Made by a program: the position numbers and the translations under genes
Assembly: GCA_022559845.1 (NCBI GenBank)
Contig: JAHNEJ010001593.1
Span: forward strand, 62,001-126,000
Source: Amorphophallus konjac
Lineage: Eukaryota; Streptophyta; Magnoliopsida; Alismatales; Araceae
DNA length: 64,000 nucleotides
Direction of reading: 5' to 3'
Notes under the pieces: model-generated
The model's input: the letters and a program-made list of their open reading frames with translations, nothing else
Told to the model about the DNA's origin: nothing
The model's database searches: none
Shown here: one piece after another, positions 10,456 to 21,447 of the stretch
How the letters are laid out: each line of letters begins with the position of its first letter
Numbering within the stretch: position 1 is the first letter of the stretch

Positions 10456-11623
10456 CATAAGTTGCTGCTTCTCGCTGCCTCCATTCAGGTTTGTTAATGT
10501 TTTCTTCTATGAATGGCATAACAAGAGGCACAATGTCATCTCCCACGGTCCGTGCAACCAAACCCAAGCATGTTCCTCCAGCCATTGCAAGATTCCAAAC
10601 TCCTTCATCCTGATCTTGGTCGTCTTCTTGCTTAAGGAGTGTCTCCAACAGCATAGGGACAAGCGCAGGTAGTGCCTGCTTGATAAAATAAAAGCAAGGG
10701 GTGTCAGAATCAGCAGAAAAATCCCCTCCATATTCATCTAAGATGTCAATCTCTTCATCGCATATTGAGCTCCAGAATTCAATAGCTTGTAGAGCAACAG
10801 GTTCCTCATCTTCCCTCACAGCTTTTGCAGTGATGTTAAATATGTCCTGCATATACGATGCAAGCTTCTCATAATACATGGAGGATATGGAGACCAAGCA
10901 TTCGAATGCAGCCTGCCGTATCTTCACCTCAGGGGACAGAGTAGCTTCACAAATGACTCTCATGATATAATCCCTCTCCATATCATTCCCGAAGTTTGCC
11001 TGAGCAAATCCCAAAGAATTATGCAGAGCTCGAGTTGCAGCCAGCCTAACATCAATGTTTCCCTCAGAAGCACTCATGCCTTGAACAACCGCTGTCAATA
11101 TCTTATTGACTTGCTCTTGATCAACTTCATCAGGGGAGACTTCTTCACACATGTAACCTAGGGTGTCCAAAGTTGCTTGCTTAACATCTGGCTGAAGTTG
11201 GTGAATATTTGACAAGAGAGAACTGATAAGTTCAGGCCATTGATTTTGAGGCAACTCAATACCAGCAATCTTTGCAACAACTTGAGATGCAGTAGATCTT
11301 GCATCAATCACCGGTGAAGAGAGAGTCTGTAGTAAACATCCTTTGACCTGGGCCCTAACAGCTACATCCAATGATAACCATCTCTGCACATGCTCAAATT
11401 TTCTGTGTTGCTCCTTTGCATCCAGGGCATTTTTGAGAATCAAGCCTGCCAATTTACGGCTAACAACAGGCTTGTCATTATTTGCTAATTCACTCGAAAG
11501 AGATAGCAAGAACCCAGTAACATTTTGATCCTGAAATTGTTTTAAACTTTCCTCAGCATGCTTGCGAACCGCTGAATCTATTGACTGTGCATTCAAAAGA
11601 ACTTGGGTAACTTCCATAGCCAT
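10436..11623 (-). pseudogene. Captured importin subunit beta-1 fragment (N-terminal part)
   Basis: About 389 uninterrupted codons match plant importin beta-1, the karyopherin that carries cargo through nuclear pores by binding importin alpha, Ran-GTP and FG nucleoporins. The start chosen is the ATG at 11621-11623 (Met-Ala-Met-Glu-Val), typical of the family. The ARM/HEAT repeats include the acidic loop segment DEEIDILDEYGG. Full-length proteins are about 870 residues, so roughly 45% is present. Native coding stops after Phe-Gly-Ser at about 10455; two residues and a stop at 10436 come from the satellite repeat. No intron interrupts it, so it is either one exon or a retrocopy. It lies downstream of, and parallel to, the TNPA gene. 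A truncated product could in principle compete with full-length importin; that is speculation. Confidence 0.9.
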
Positions 11624-12129
11624 TTCTGTATGGTATCTTCTCCGCCTTTCCCTTGCAGGGATACGCCCCAATGGCGGCCGCCGCCGACTATATATAATAT
11701 CCTTCACTTCTTGTAACTTATGACCTATGCTCCTTTGTATGAACTGCCCTTCCTTTGCTTAGAGGTGCTGTTCCTGGCTTCCTGCCATGACAGTTACCAG
11801 ACTTTGGGGAGATCTTTTCACCTAAATTGGCATATTTTATTCATGTCTACATGTTACTTTCCTTATATTATTCTAGCTTTATGAATATTTATAGATCTGT
11901 ATCCTCCCCCACTCAAGTGAATAGAATTTATACATATCTTTTCACTTTCAGTTCTAACCAAAATCTCTATACACCTATGGAAAATCCTGCAGAACAGTCT
12001 GCCTGTTGATTCTAATATCCAGAGGATAGGTGTAAGATGATATTTAGAGTTAAGAAAATGATATTTTCCCCTCCTCAATCTAAATTCTTATATTTTGTAA
12101 GATGATATTTAGAGTTAACAAATAGAAAA
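11624..12129. other. Spacer between importin fragment and TNPA gene
   Basis: On the minus strand this includes the likely former 5' leader of the importin gene (a possible splice acceptor CATACAG lies just before its ATG). AT-rich DNA follows, with the phrase GTAAGATGATATTTAGAGTTAA present twice (about 12030 and 12098). No gene is visible. Confidence 0.5.
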
Positions 12130-14571
12130 TCAATCAAATAAAATACTTACCGGAGGCTGCTGTGCAGGAGGTGCAGGAGGTGCTCTACTACTATCAATTC
12201 CCAAGGATGTGAGCATCTGGGAGACGGTCTGAGCGACGATGGTTGAGATATTCTGAGAGATATTCTGAGAGACGGTCTCGTTGACGATCTGCCTAAACAT
12301 ATCTGGAGTCATGGTCGGGGCGGCACTGGAAGAACCATCTGGGGCTGCTGGTGTGGTAAATGGAGAGGTCGCATGTGAGACCGAACTCGAGCATGATGAT
12401 AACACCCTAGTCGTGCCCAAGCTATGTCCAAAACCATAAACATGTCCTTTCTTGGGTGCCCCAGATGCTGCAACCCAAATGGCAGGATCCAACTCTGGAC
12501 GCTGACTGTCATCCCCGTACCTCTCATCCATTCGTCTACTATATGAGTCCTGCAAAAACCAAAAAAAAACAAAACCAAATTATTCTACAATTTAATCTTA
12601 AATGAAAACTATTAATGTATACACTTACCGCTACCTCCCGAGCTTTCTCACTAATGTAAGCATTTGTCCCTTTCTTCTTATGAGTTCGATCAAAAAGTTC
12701 ATGAAATTGAGCTGGCCGCTTTAACTGTGCTTCCTGTTATTCAAATAAATCACAGTTTCATAATAGAAACAAAAAATTTATATATGTAGAAGTGTACTTA
12801 CTAATCTCGCTTTATGTGTTGCAAAGGAGACAGAGCCACCCGTGTGTAAATTCGCTTCAGGATGCGCTGCTCTGTTTTGCTTTGCTTTGTTTGAATTGGC
12901 ATTCCATTTCTCCGCTTCCCAAATGTTGCACAGCTCTGTCCAATACTCCTTTCTCATCCACACAGGCCCATGCTCCTTCCATATGTTCTTATCAGTACTT
13001 GCACATGCTTTTTTTGCATATCTTCGGGCATTGTACATAAGATGTTTGAAATTATCTCTTGCAGTAGCTGTCCATGCAAATCTAGCACGTAACTCATCTG
13101 AATGTTCTGTGAATCGATGATTCCTCTATATATTAACAACAACAAAAATTTATATGTTACATAACAAAGTGGGTTAAAATAATAATTGAAAATGACTTAA
13201 TATGATAAAATAAGATAAATACCAAGAACATAGAGAACAATAAATCCTGAACACCCATCGGAAAATCAGCAAAGCGATGGATGGGGCCTGGAAAATGTGC
13301 TTGAATTGTCTTTGTAATAAATTGTGATGCTTGGGCTGGCTCTATTTTATTCCTGAAATTAAAAATATTAATACCACAATGACGAATAAATAACAAAAAT
13401 AATGCATTACGTACCCTTCATTTATCCACACTGCCCGCATCGTCTCATTACAACAGCCCTCCCCCTCATGATGACTCGCCTCGTCATCAGCACGTACTAT
13501 ACGAATTAAATAGTATAAATAAAACAAACTATCAAAAAAACATAAATATGCAAATGAACATACCTGACTCAGCTGGGGGAGGTGTAGATCCACTCGCCAT
13601 GTGTGATGGCGGTGCATAGGCCGTCAATGTACCCGTTGTCAGTGGTAACGGTGCAGAGGCCGTGGGTCCTGTAAGGATAAGAATCAGATAACACAAAAAC
13701 ATAAAGAATTATTTTAAACAAATACTCAAATGAATTATACATGAAAGTATACATACCTACTACCGGTGGTAGCGGTGCATCCCTCGGTGGTAACGGTGCA
13801 GAGGTCGTGGGTCCTGTGAAAATAAGAATCAGATAACACAAAAACATAAAGAATTATTTTAAACAAATACTCAAATGAATTATACATGAAAGTATACATA
13901 CCTACTACCGGTGGTAGCGGTGCATCCCTCGGTGGTAACGGTGCAGAGGTCGTGGGTCCTGTGAAAATAAGAATCAGATAACACAAAAACATAAAGAATT
14001 ATTTTCAACAAATACTACAATGCATTATACATGAAAGTATACATACCTACTACCGGTGGTAGCGGTGCAGAGGTCGGTCGTAACGGTGTAGAGGTCGTGG
14101 GTCCTGTGAAAATAATAATCAGATAACACAAATACATAATGAATTATTTTCAACAAATACTACAATGCATTATGAAGGGAAAGTATACATACCTACTACC
14201 GGTGGTAGCGGTGCAGAGGTCGGTGGTATATGTGCAGAGGTCGTGGGTCCTGTGAAAATAAGAATCAGATAACACAAAAACATAAAGAATTATTTTCAAC
14301 AAATACTACAATGCATTATACATGAAAGTATACATACCTACTACCGGTGGTAGCGGTGCAGAGGTCGGTCGTAACGGTGTAGAGGTCGTGGGTCCTGTGA
14401 AAATAATAATCAGATAACACAAATACATAATGAATTATTTTCAACAAATACTACAATGCATTATGAAGGGAAAGTATACATACCTACTACCGGTGGTGAA
14501 ACGGAAGTAAATCTCCTCCCGCTACCCTCTCCCCTCCCACCTCTGGGAGTCCCACGCCGTCCTCGAACCAT
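12130..14571 (-). CDS. TNPA-like CACTA protein (plant Ptta/En/Spm transposase_24 type), 12 exons
   Basis: In En/Spm, TNPA binds the subterminal repeats and brings the transposon ends together for the TNP2 enzyme. I placed exons at 14571-14484, 14394-14338, 14249-14193, 14103-14047, 13958-13902, 13813-13757, 13668-13564, 13496-13415, 13352-13223, 13125-12802, 12733-12629 and 12549-12151. Each has GT/AG borders and the phases agree, giving about 506 open codons. It starts MVRGRRGTPRGGRGEG, a basic Gly/Arg-rich head, then a Pro/Ala-rich repeat tail from five mini-exons. The family core lies in exons 9-11, with EYWTELCNIWEAEKW and NLHTGGSVSFATHKARL. The end is uncertain: a splice donor (GTAAGT at 12150-12145) may lead to a further exon, otherwise a stop occurs at 12130. 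It is parallel to TNP2 and 100 bp downstream of it. Confidence 0.83.
13755..14483 (-). repeat. Five tandem 145/146-bp exon-intron units in the TNPA gene
   Basis: Units start (plus strand) at 13755, 13900, 14045, 14191 and 14336. Each contains a 57-bp exon with acceptor TTTTCACAG and donor GGTATG. Both borders are phase 1, so every copy adds 19 residues without shifting the frame. Units at 14045 and 14336 share changes not seen in 14191, which points to a 291-bp dimer duplication on top of the monomer repeat. Confidence 0.9.
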
Positions 14572-14670
14572 ATCTTCAACTGGTAATAAAATACATGCAT
14601 ATTCATCAAATAGTGAAAGAAAGAAAGTTACAGAGTATTAAAATTCCCAGATAAAATTGTATACCATTAA

Positions 14671-17600
14671 TCAAACATTCTCCATTTCTTCTTCAGATGT
14701 TGGAGATATAACAAATTCAGCATTCACATCTTCATTATCAGATTCATTTTGATCACTAATATATTCCTCCTCTTCGGAGTCCCCCAACTGTATTTCTGGT
14801 TGTTCTGGATCGACTTCCTCCACTTCATTCTCTTTAGATAAAGACGGTGCCTCCACAGATTCATCACTAGAAGCAGGCAAGTCTACATCATCACCCAAGT
14901 CTGATTGAAAGAATTCGGCATTCACATCCAACTGCTCTGTTTCAGTCAAATCCAACTCATAATCCGGGAAAAGCCTTGTCTTAACCTTGCAAACTGCCCA
15001 CCAATCATTTCTTTCTTTATTTCTAGACGATGGATACTTTGTATAATAGACCTGCTGGGCTTGTGCGGCCAAAATGAATGGATCATAAGTATTCAATTTA
15101 GACTTATGTCTGATATCGACAATCCCATATGTTGTGTCATTTCGAACAGAATTAGGATCAAACCAATGACACTTTAACAGAAATATATGGTTGTCATCTC
15201 CGAGATATTGCAATTCTAAGATCTCCTCAATAATACCATAATAATCACATTCGTTTTCATTATATGTACTTCCTTTCACACATACCCCGCTGTTCATTGT
15301 TGACTTATTCTGCCCATATTGTCTAGTGTGAAATCTATACCCATTCACAATAAATGCTGGATATGTACGTGCAACTTTCGATGGGCCATAACTGATCACT
15401 CGAATTCTTTGATCAGTAATAAAATCATTTTCAACCTACATATGGACAGCACACTAGTCAGAATTTGTCATTGACCCAACAAGGAGAAAGAGTAGTAATA
15501 ATACTTACACGATATTTCAGCCAAGAAGCGAATGATTTTTCTCGTTCTTTTTCAACCTCCATGTCAGTGAGATATGGACATCTTTGGATTAATTCTGAGT
15601 CAAATTGTCTGTATTACGACCATTGGAGCATTATAGATGGAATGAAAAATAATAAGTTATAGACACAATGTAATTTGAGCAGAGAACTTACGCAACATAA
15701 GGTTCAACCTCCATACAATTTAAAAGGATGTAAATTTCTGCACAGTGCAATTCTCTATCATTTAGCATCCGACTCGAGGAACGTCCATACGCACGTCCAG
15801 GATACTTAAATATCGACAGTCGCTCAGAGTGAACGGAGTCTCCCCCATCATCATTACGTGGTGGCCGAGTTCGACGAGTTTGTACCTCAGGTTCAAAGTA
15901 CATTGAACAGAAATTTGATATTTCTTCCATAATGTACGCCTCGGCAATGGAACCCTCTACTTTTGCCTTGTTGCGAACTTTCATTTTCAATTCATGCATA
16001 CACCTACCAGAATGTTCATAAGATAATGAAAAACACATCACCATGTAATTGAATTATGAGGAGAAAATATATATATATTACCTCTCAAATGGATACATCC
16101 ATCTAAATTGTACTGGCCCTCCTACTTTAGCCTCATATGGTAAGTGTATAAGCAGGTGCTCCATTGAATCAAAGAATGATGGTGGAAATATCTTTTCCAA
16201 TCTACAAACTGTCGTGATCACATTCTGTTCAATAGTTTCCACATCTTCATACCTGAGCTCTGATGCACATAAAATTTTGAAAAACTGACTTAACTCAGTC
16301 ACTGCTCCCCATATCGCCTTCGGCATCATATCACGAAATACAATAGGTAACAACCTCTGCATGAACACATGACAGTCATGACTTTTCATTCCATATATTT
16401 TCCCCTCATTTGTATTCACGCAACGAGCAATGTTAGACACATAACCATCTGGAAATCTCAACTGTTTTAGCCAAGAGCATACTTCTTTAATCTGTGCAGC
16501 TCCAAGGGCGTAACTTGCTTTCGGTTTAACTGTTTTACCATTTCTATCAATAAGGTACAGTTCTGGACGTTTACAATGTATTTTCAAGTCTAAACGGGCA
16601 TTCACATTATCCTTTGTTTTGCCTGTTATGTCCATAACAGTGTTGAACACATTATCAAAGACATTCTTCTCAACATGCATGACGTCGATGTTATGTCGTA
16701 TAAGAAGAGTTGACCAATAAGGCAATTCCCAGAAGATACTTTTTTTGACCCAATTGTGATCCTTCCCAAATCCAGGGAGTTGTCTTGTGCTGCTCGACAA
16801 TTGTGCTATATCTGGTAAGTTCTGTACACGTGCTGCTAAATGTGGACCAGACAACCGTTCAAAATCAGCTTCTTCCAATTCAATTCTGTTCTTTAAGAAT
16901 GCATCTTTTTGCCTTCTAAACGGATGGTCCCTTGGTAGAAATCGTCGATGACAATCAAACCAGCATGACTTGCCACCATGCTTAAGTACAAATGATTTGG
17001 AACTGTCCATACAGTAAGGACATGCTAGTTTTCCATGAGTGCTCCAGCTAGATAACATTCCATATGCAGGAAAGTCGCTTATTGTCCACATCAATGCAGC
17101 CTTCATAGTGAAATTTTGTTTTCTGCATGCATCATAGGTAGTAACCCCATCAGTCCATAACAACTTCAACTCATCAATCAACGGCCTGAGATATATGTCT
17201 AATTTTTTCCCAGGACTTTTTGGACCAGGGATCAATAATGATAGAAATAAATGCTCTCGTTTCATGCACATATTTGGCGGAATATTATATGGTGTCACGA
17301 AAACTGGCCAGCAAGAGTAGGAAGTCACTGAACCTCCAAATGGATTGAATCCATCAGTACATAAACCCAGCCTTACATTACGCGACTCTTTTGAGAAAGT
17401 AGGGTGAGCACGGTTAAAGTGACTCCAAGCTTCGGCATCTGCAGGATGACTGATTACATTATGTTGTCGACGTACTCTTTCCGCATGCCATCTCATATGT
17501 TGAGCTATCTTTGGTGCCATATACATTCTCTGCAATCTCGGTGCAATAGGAAAATACCGCAATGACATATATGGTATATCTTTTTGCTTTGAATTGTCCC

Positions 17601-18336
17601 CTTTCTTAGGCTTGAATCTATCATGACCACATATGGAACATGATACCTTACTTTTAGCCTCATTATAATATAGCATGCAATGATTAGGACATGCATCTAT
17701 TTTCTCATATCCAAGCCCTAAGTCAGTGACCATCTTCTTTGCACGATAAAAATTTTCAGGTAATTTCTCATCTTGTGGCAACATACTTTTGATAATCAGT
17801 AACAAACGATCAAAACAAATCTCACTGATGTGAAATTCAGATTTCAAGTTCAATAATTGTGACACCGCAGACAGTCGAGAGTGATTTTGACATCCAGTCC
17901 ACAATGGCTCATCAGCATCTTTGAGTAGCTGATAAAATCTTTCAGCTGTCTTGTTTGGCGGTTCTTCATTATGTACATGCTCCTCGTGAACATTGAATCC
18001 TGGACCAGCAGCATCTATGACCATATCAACATATGAACTTCCACTTCCAACATTGGCAGGCTCGTAGGTCGACCACAATGTTTCACCATGACATATCCAG
18101 TTTGTATAATCTTTAACAAACCCCTTTCTGTATAAATGACGTTGTACATCCCATGTTGTCAGCCACTTCAAATTCTTACAGACTACACAAGGACATCGGA
18201 TACGACCCTCACAATCTACAGCTTCAATAGAATTTCTCAAAGCAAACTGAATGAATCTCTCAACTCCATTTTTAAATTCTATAGACACCACCTGATCAAC
18301 TACTCTACGGTACATCCATGAACGATCTTCAGACAT
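14671..18336 (-). CDS. TNP2-type CACTA transposase (Transposase_21 / DUF4218 / DUF4216)
   Basis: The enzyme that cuts CACTA ends. Hand-placed exons 18336-16082, 16003-15692, 15608-15509 and 15435-14671 have GT/AG borders and matching phases. They give about 1143 open codons, normal for the family. The start is the ATG at 18336 (MSEDRSWMYRRVVD), matching the usual N-terminal domain. A cysteine-rich segment with CPCVVCKN lies near residues 45-70. The transposase core spans about residues 200-640, with the cysteine motif CPYC near residue 440. DUF4218 crosses the first splice (PFER joined to MHELKMKVRNKA). DUF4216 lies in the last exon, followed by an acidic tail rich in Glu and Asp. No stop or frameshift is visible. 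Upstream lies a long foldback. Confidence 0.9.
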
Positions 18337-18479
18337 TTTCCCTATGCGAATGAAATGTAAACACACAAAACTTTAACATGTTTAACAAAATAAAAAGTAC
18401 AACCCTTACCTCACATCGTCCATGTCTGCCATTTTAAATAGGACGGAAATATCATTTAGATCTTCACTTTTTAACCCAT

Positions 18480-18750
18480 CTGTGAAGGTTTGATCGCACG
18501 ATTAATTACTATATGTGTTGTGTTGTTTGCTAAAAATTTCGGCAGCATCTCCCCACACCTCTCCGATATACCACAAAATATTTATTGATTAAGAAATTTT
18601 CTTAAACACTTACTAATAAGTGGTTAAGAAAATAATCAAAATCAATAAAGGTATATCAGAGAGGAGTGAGAAGACGCAGCCAAAATTTTTAACAAACAAC
18701 ACAAACACATATAGTAATTAACCACCTAAGTGCGATCAAACATTCACAGA
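18480..18750. repeat. 270-bp foldback (long imperfect inverted repeat) upstream of TNP2
   Basis: The left arm from TCTGTGAAGGTTTGATCGCAC to AGTAAGTG pairs with the right arm read backwards. Arms are about 125-130 bp with scattered mismatches and a small gap. They share GTTGTTTG(C/T)TAAAAATTT and GATATACC. It lies just before the TNP2 start and may be a MITE or a regulatory foldback. It is not tied to any coding feature. Confidence 0.8.
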
Positions 18751-18768
18751 CTGTCCAAACGGGACAAT

Positions 18769-18915
18769 TCAAGACTTTGAGTTAGATATACACATTCTCA
18801 TCATTCAAAATGAGAACGTGCATATCAATCCCAAAGTCTTGAACGGGTAGGTTGATTGGCACGGGCTTAACACGCTCTCCTAAGATGCGTGCAATGTTAG
18901 GTTGCACCCACGCAT
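18769..18915. other. Two further hairpins after the foldback
   Basis: TCAAGACTTTGAG...TCTCA at about 18769-18800 pairs with TGAGAACG...AAAGTCTTGA at about 18811-18843. A second pair, AGATGCGTG and CACGCATCT, lies at about 18882-18916. With the foldback they make the TNP2 upstream region strongly self-complementary. Confidence 0.65.
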
Positions 18916-19198
18916 CTCAGCTCACATACAACACCCAACTAATTAAATATTGACAAGATAATAACACAATCTAAAAACATAGCAGTAACATGTGAAATTG
19001 GCAATACATGTACACAATGAAAACAGGAATTTTATTTTAACATCCAACATAAAGACAACACTTTCACTAGCTATTTAGCAGAAATAAAATATAGCATGAT
19101 ACTTTTTAGCTTAAAGACAACACTGTCACTAGCTATGCAGAAATCAAGTAAAGAAATTGATGGTATCATTACTGAATAAGACAATAATAAAACACACT

Positions 19199-19633
19199 TT
19201 ACTTTTCATCCAACAATACCCTAACTATTAAAATTAACAAAACACATAACCGACTAAATAACACTAAACTAAAAATAAACCTTAATTTAATTACGAAAAT
19301 ACAAGAAAATAACACTAAACTCAAAGTGCATGTTTTTCTTTCTGAATCAATAACCGCACTTCTTTCTTCTAACCACTTTCTTCCTAAAATAATGAATGGG
19401 GCAGCCATTGACCCAATGTCACACCAAGCTCCATCATCATACGTGACTGTTTTGAACTTCTTAGAGAACTCCACAAATACACGGTCACCCTCAATAACAA
19501 TTTCTCCGGTCTTAGCAAGTGACTTAACAATGTCAGGTGAAATCCAATTCTTATCTTCCGACTCATGTACATCAATTTCTGCTCGTTGTCCATTAGGTAA
19601 ATATGCAGTAAAAATAATCGGAAGAGGAAGCAT
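19199..19633 (-). CDS. Small unrecognised ORF in the CACTA, faintly protease-like
   Basis: 144 codons from a true ATG (19633). The first 115 residues look like a folded domain; the tail is hydrophobic and probably spurious. I see a weak likeness to a retropepsin. A segment 'AEIDVHESEDKNWISPDIVKSL' type aligns with the usual Asp-Thr-Gly-Ala-Ser-xx-Phe-Ile-Ser region, and PFIILGRKWL resembles the closing 'ILGxxWL' motif, but the DTG triad is missing. It follows an LTR-end plus primer-site-like sequence (19687-19705), so it may be a captured retrotransposon piece. It could also be a host gene fragment. Confidence 0.35.
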   Translation of the reverse strand: MLPLPIIFTAYLPNGQRAEIDVHESEDKNWISPDIVKSLAKTGEIVIEGDRVFVEFSKKFKTVTYDDGAWCDIGSMAAPFIILGRKWLEERSAVIDSERKTCTLSLVLFSCIFVIKLRFIFSLVLFSRLCVLLILIVRVLLDEK

Positions 19634-19686
19634 ACTGATTACAAAATGTAGGACCTCAACTTATAAAAATAAGTTGATTCCCTTAT

Positions 19687-19698
19687 GCTCTGATACCA
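19687..19698 (-). promoter_or_regulatory. Initiator-Met-tRNA primer-site sequence inside the CACTA
   Basis: The minus strand reads TGGTATCAGAGC, the standard plant PBS. It is preceded 3 nt earlier by ...CTGCATCA, a typical LTR end. The plus strand from about 19701 (TGATGCAGGAC...) would then be LTR sequence. This looks like a captured LTR-PBS junction. Confidence 0.55.
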
Positions 19699-19915
19699 AA
19701 TCTGATGCAGGACAGAAACATTTATAACCATTAAATGACACTTTTTCACTCATCAAAACATACAATGTTACTTTTTGAACATTAGTAAATATGGTGCAAT
19801 CTTAAACCCCATTTTATTACTGAGGATGGATAAGATAGTATGATAGGTCTTTAAACAAACAGATGGAGGAAGAAAAACTTTTAGAAAAACATTGTAACTA
19901 ATCCTCATAGGTACC

Positions 19916-20213
19916 TGACTTAATCCGATAGGTTAATTTTATTTTTTAAAATACAACAAATGTAGCGACCGAATAGAGACTGAATGGCGACCGAATTATT
20001 AGCGACCAGTCAGGCGACCGATTATAATCGGTCTCTGGTAACGACTGATACTGCGACCGAATTATGTCGGTCGCCATATAGCGACTATTATATAGCGACC
20101 GACATATTCGGTCGCTAGATAGTATCTGTTCGGTCGCAATGCATATTTGCGACCGATCTACGACTGAATAGCGACCGCTAGGTCGGTCGCTATCCGCGAT
20201 TTTTCTTGTAGTG
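19916..20213 (-). repeat. CACTA right terminal inverted repeat (native partner of 5461)
   Basis: Near-perfect inverse of 5461-5758, ending in TTTTTCTTGTAGTG. It contains the same GCGACCGA motifs in the same order. Confidence 0.92.
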
Positions 20214-21406
20214 ATTAGGATTTTTCATAGAACAAATAATTACCTCTAAATAGATATAGATGATGAACGCCCATGTAGTATTAAAAAACCCTTTATAATC
20301 ATATCTATCAAGATAGGAGTAAAAATATTGAATAAATATATATAGATATATATATAGAAACGAGGGAAAGATCTGTGAGCGTCATCTAATCCTCAGTCTC
20401 ACAAACTCGGGTTTTAGTAGGGTTTGACAGACCGTTCGTCCCGTCCGTCCCGATTTTTGACTGAGAGGTGACGGGTCGGTACCGTTACGTACCGAGATAA
20501 AAAATTATGTTATATATATGTATGCTATAGAATAATATAACTCAAAAATATTTGTATTTTAGTTGGTTACGTGTGTGGCCGTTCTAACGGAAGCCTCCGG
20601 TTCGAATCTCGCCCTCGTCGTTGTTTTAAATATTTTTTATTAAAAATAACTTTATAAAAATCTATAAAAAACACTTCAAATGTGTGTTTCGAATTGGGGA
20701 TCTCACATTCAAACGTGAGATTCTCAACCAATCAACTTACAAAATATATTTATTATAAAAAATTTAAAATAATATATAAAACGTCTCAGTTGTGATTGAG
20801 ATTGGACGGGACGACCGATTCAGATCGCCCAGTCTCGATTTGTCAAATCTTAAATTTTAAGACCCTTTAAGTAGAAAATTTGAGGTAATCGGCAAATAAT
20901 GAGCATGCCATTAATTCCCTTTTGACTGCTTAGATCGATCGCGCTCTTTCAAATAAAGAGGAAGATAAGGTGGAAGCAGCCGGAGACCCGTCGTTGGCGA
21001 AGAAAGGTACCTTCGCACGCTATGTGGCTTGACGACAACGAATTCCGAAGAAGAAAAGAGTTGGAGAACGATATGAAAAGGTGAAGGGCCGCTGGTGACA
21101 AGCCAACGTGACCCTATCATGATGCCGCCCCCCTTGACAGGCTCTGCGACTTCTACTGTTCCTGGGCACGGTACGTGGCGCGGCCGTGTGGGACTGGGGA
21201 CATGCTGTCCTCAGTACCGCGCGCTGAAGTTGAGGAGGAGGTCACAACCCCCTGTGGAAGAATCCAGCAACCCTTCCTTAGAGATCTGAGGGGGACGGGG
21301 GCGCAGGCCGCAGGGGGGAGGGGAGGGGAGCAAGCCGGCGACGGGGCCGCAGGGGGGAGGGGCGGAGGCCGGCGGGGGAGGGGAGCAGGCCGGTGACGGA
21401 GGGGGA

Positions 21407-21447
<41 letters not shown>

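Larger units (their letters stand above)
5461..20213 (-). mobile_element. CACTA (En/Spm) transposon with intact-looking TNP2 and TNPA genes
   Basis: About 298 bp at 5461-5758 reappear almost perfectly inverted at 19916-20213, including the CACTA ends and GCGACCGA/TCGGTCGC subterminal motifs. All genes inside lie on the minus strand: TNP2 transposase, TNPA-like protein, then an importin-beta fragment. A satellite array fills the left quarter. Hand splicing gives open frames for both transposon genes, so the element may be autonomous. The immediate flanks (ACG left, ATT right) do not match; see the larger block ending at 21956. Confidence 0.88.

Noticed and set aside
11827..12078. Small reading frames on both strands
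   Set aside because: No start context, splice context or family likeness; AT-rich spacer.
10436..12151. Splicing of TNPA into importin beta to give a fusion protein
   Set aside because: The TNPA donor at 12150 is phase 0. The acceptors I can see near the importin ATG would put importin out of frame.
20567..20622. Functional tRNA gene
   Set aside because: The acceptor stem and T stem do not pair properly; at most a tRNA-derived relic.
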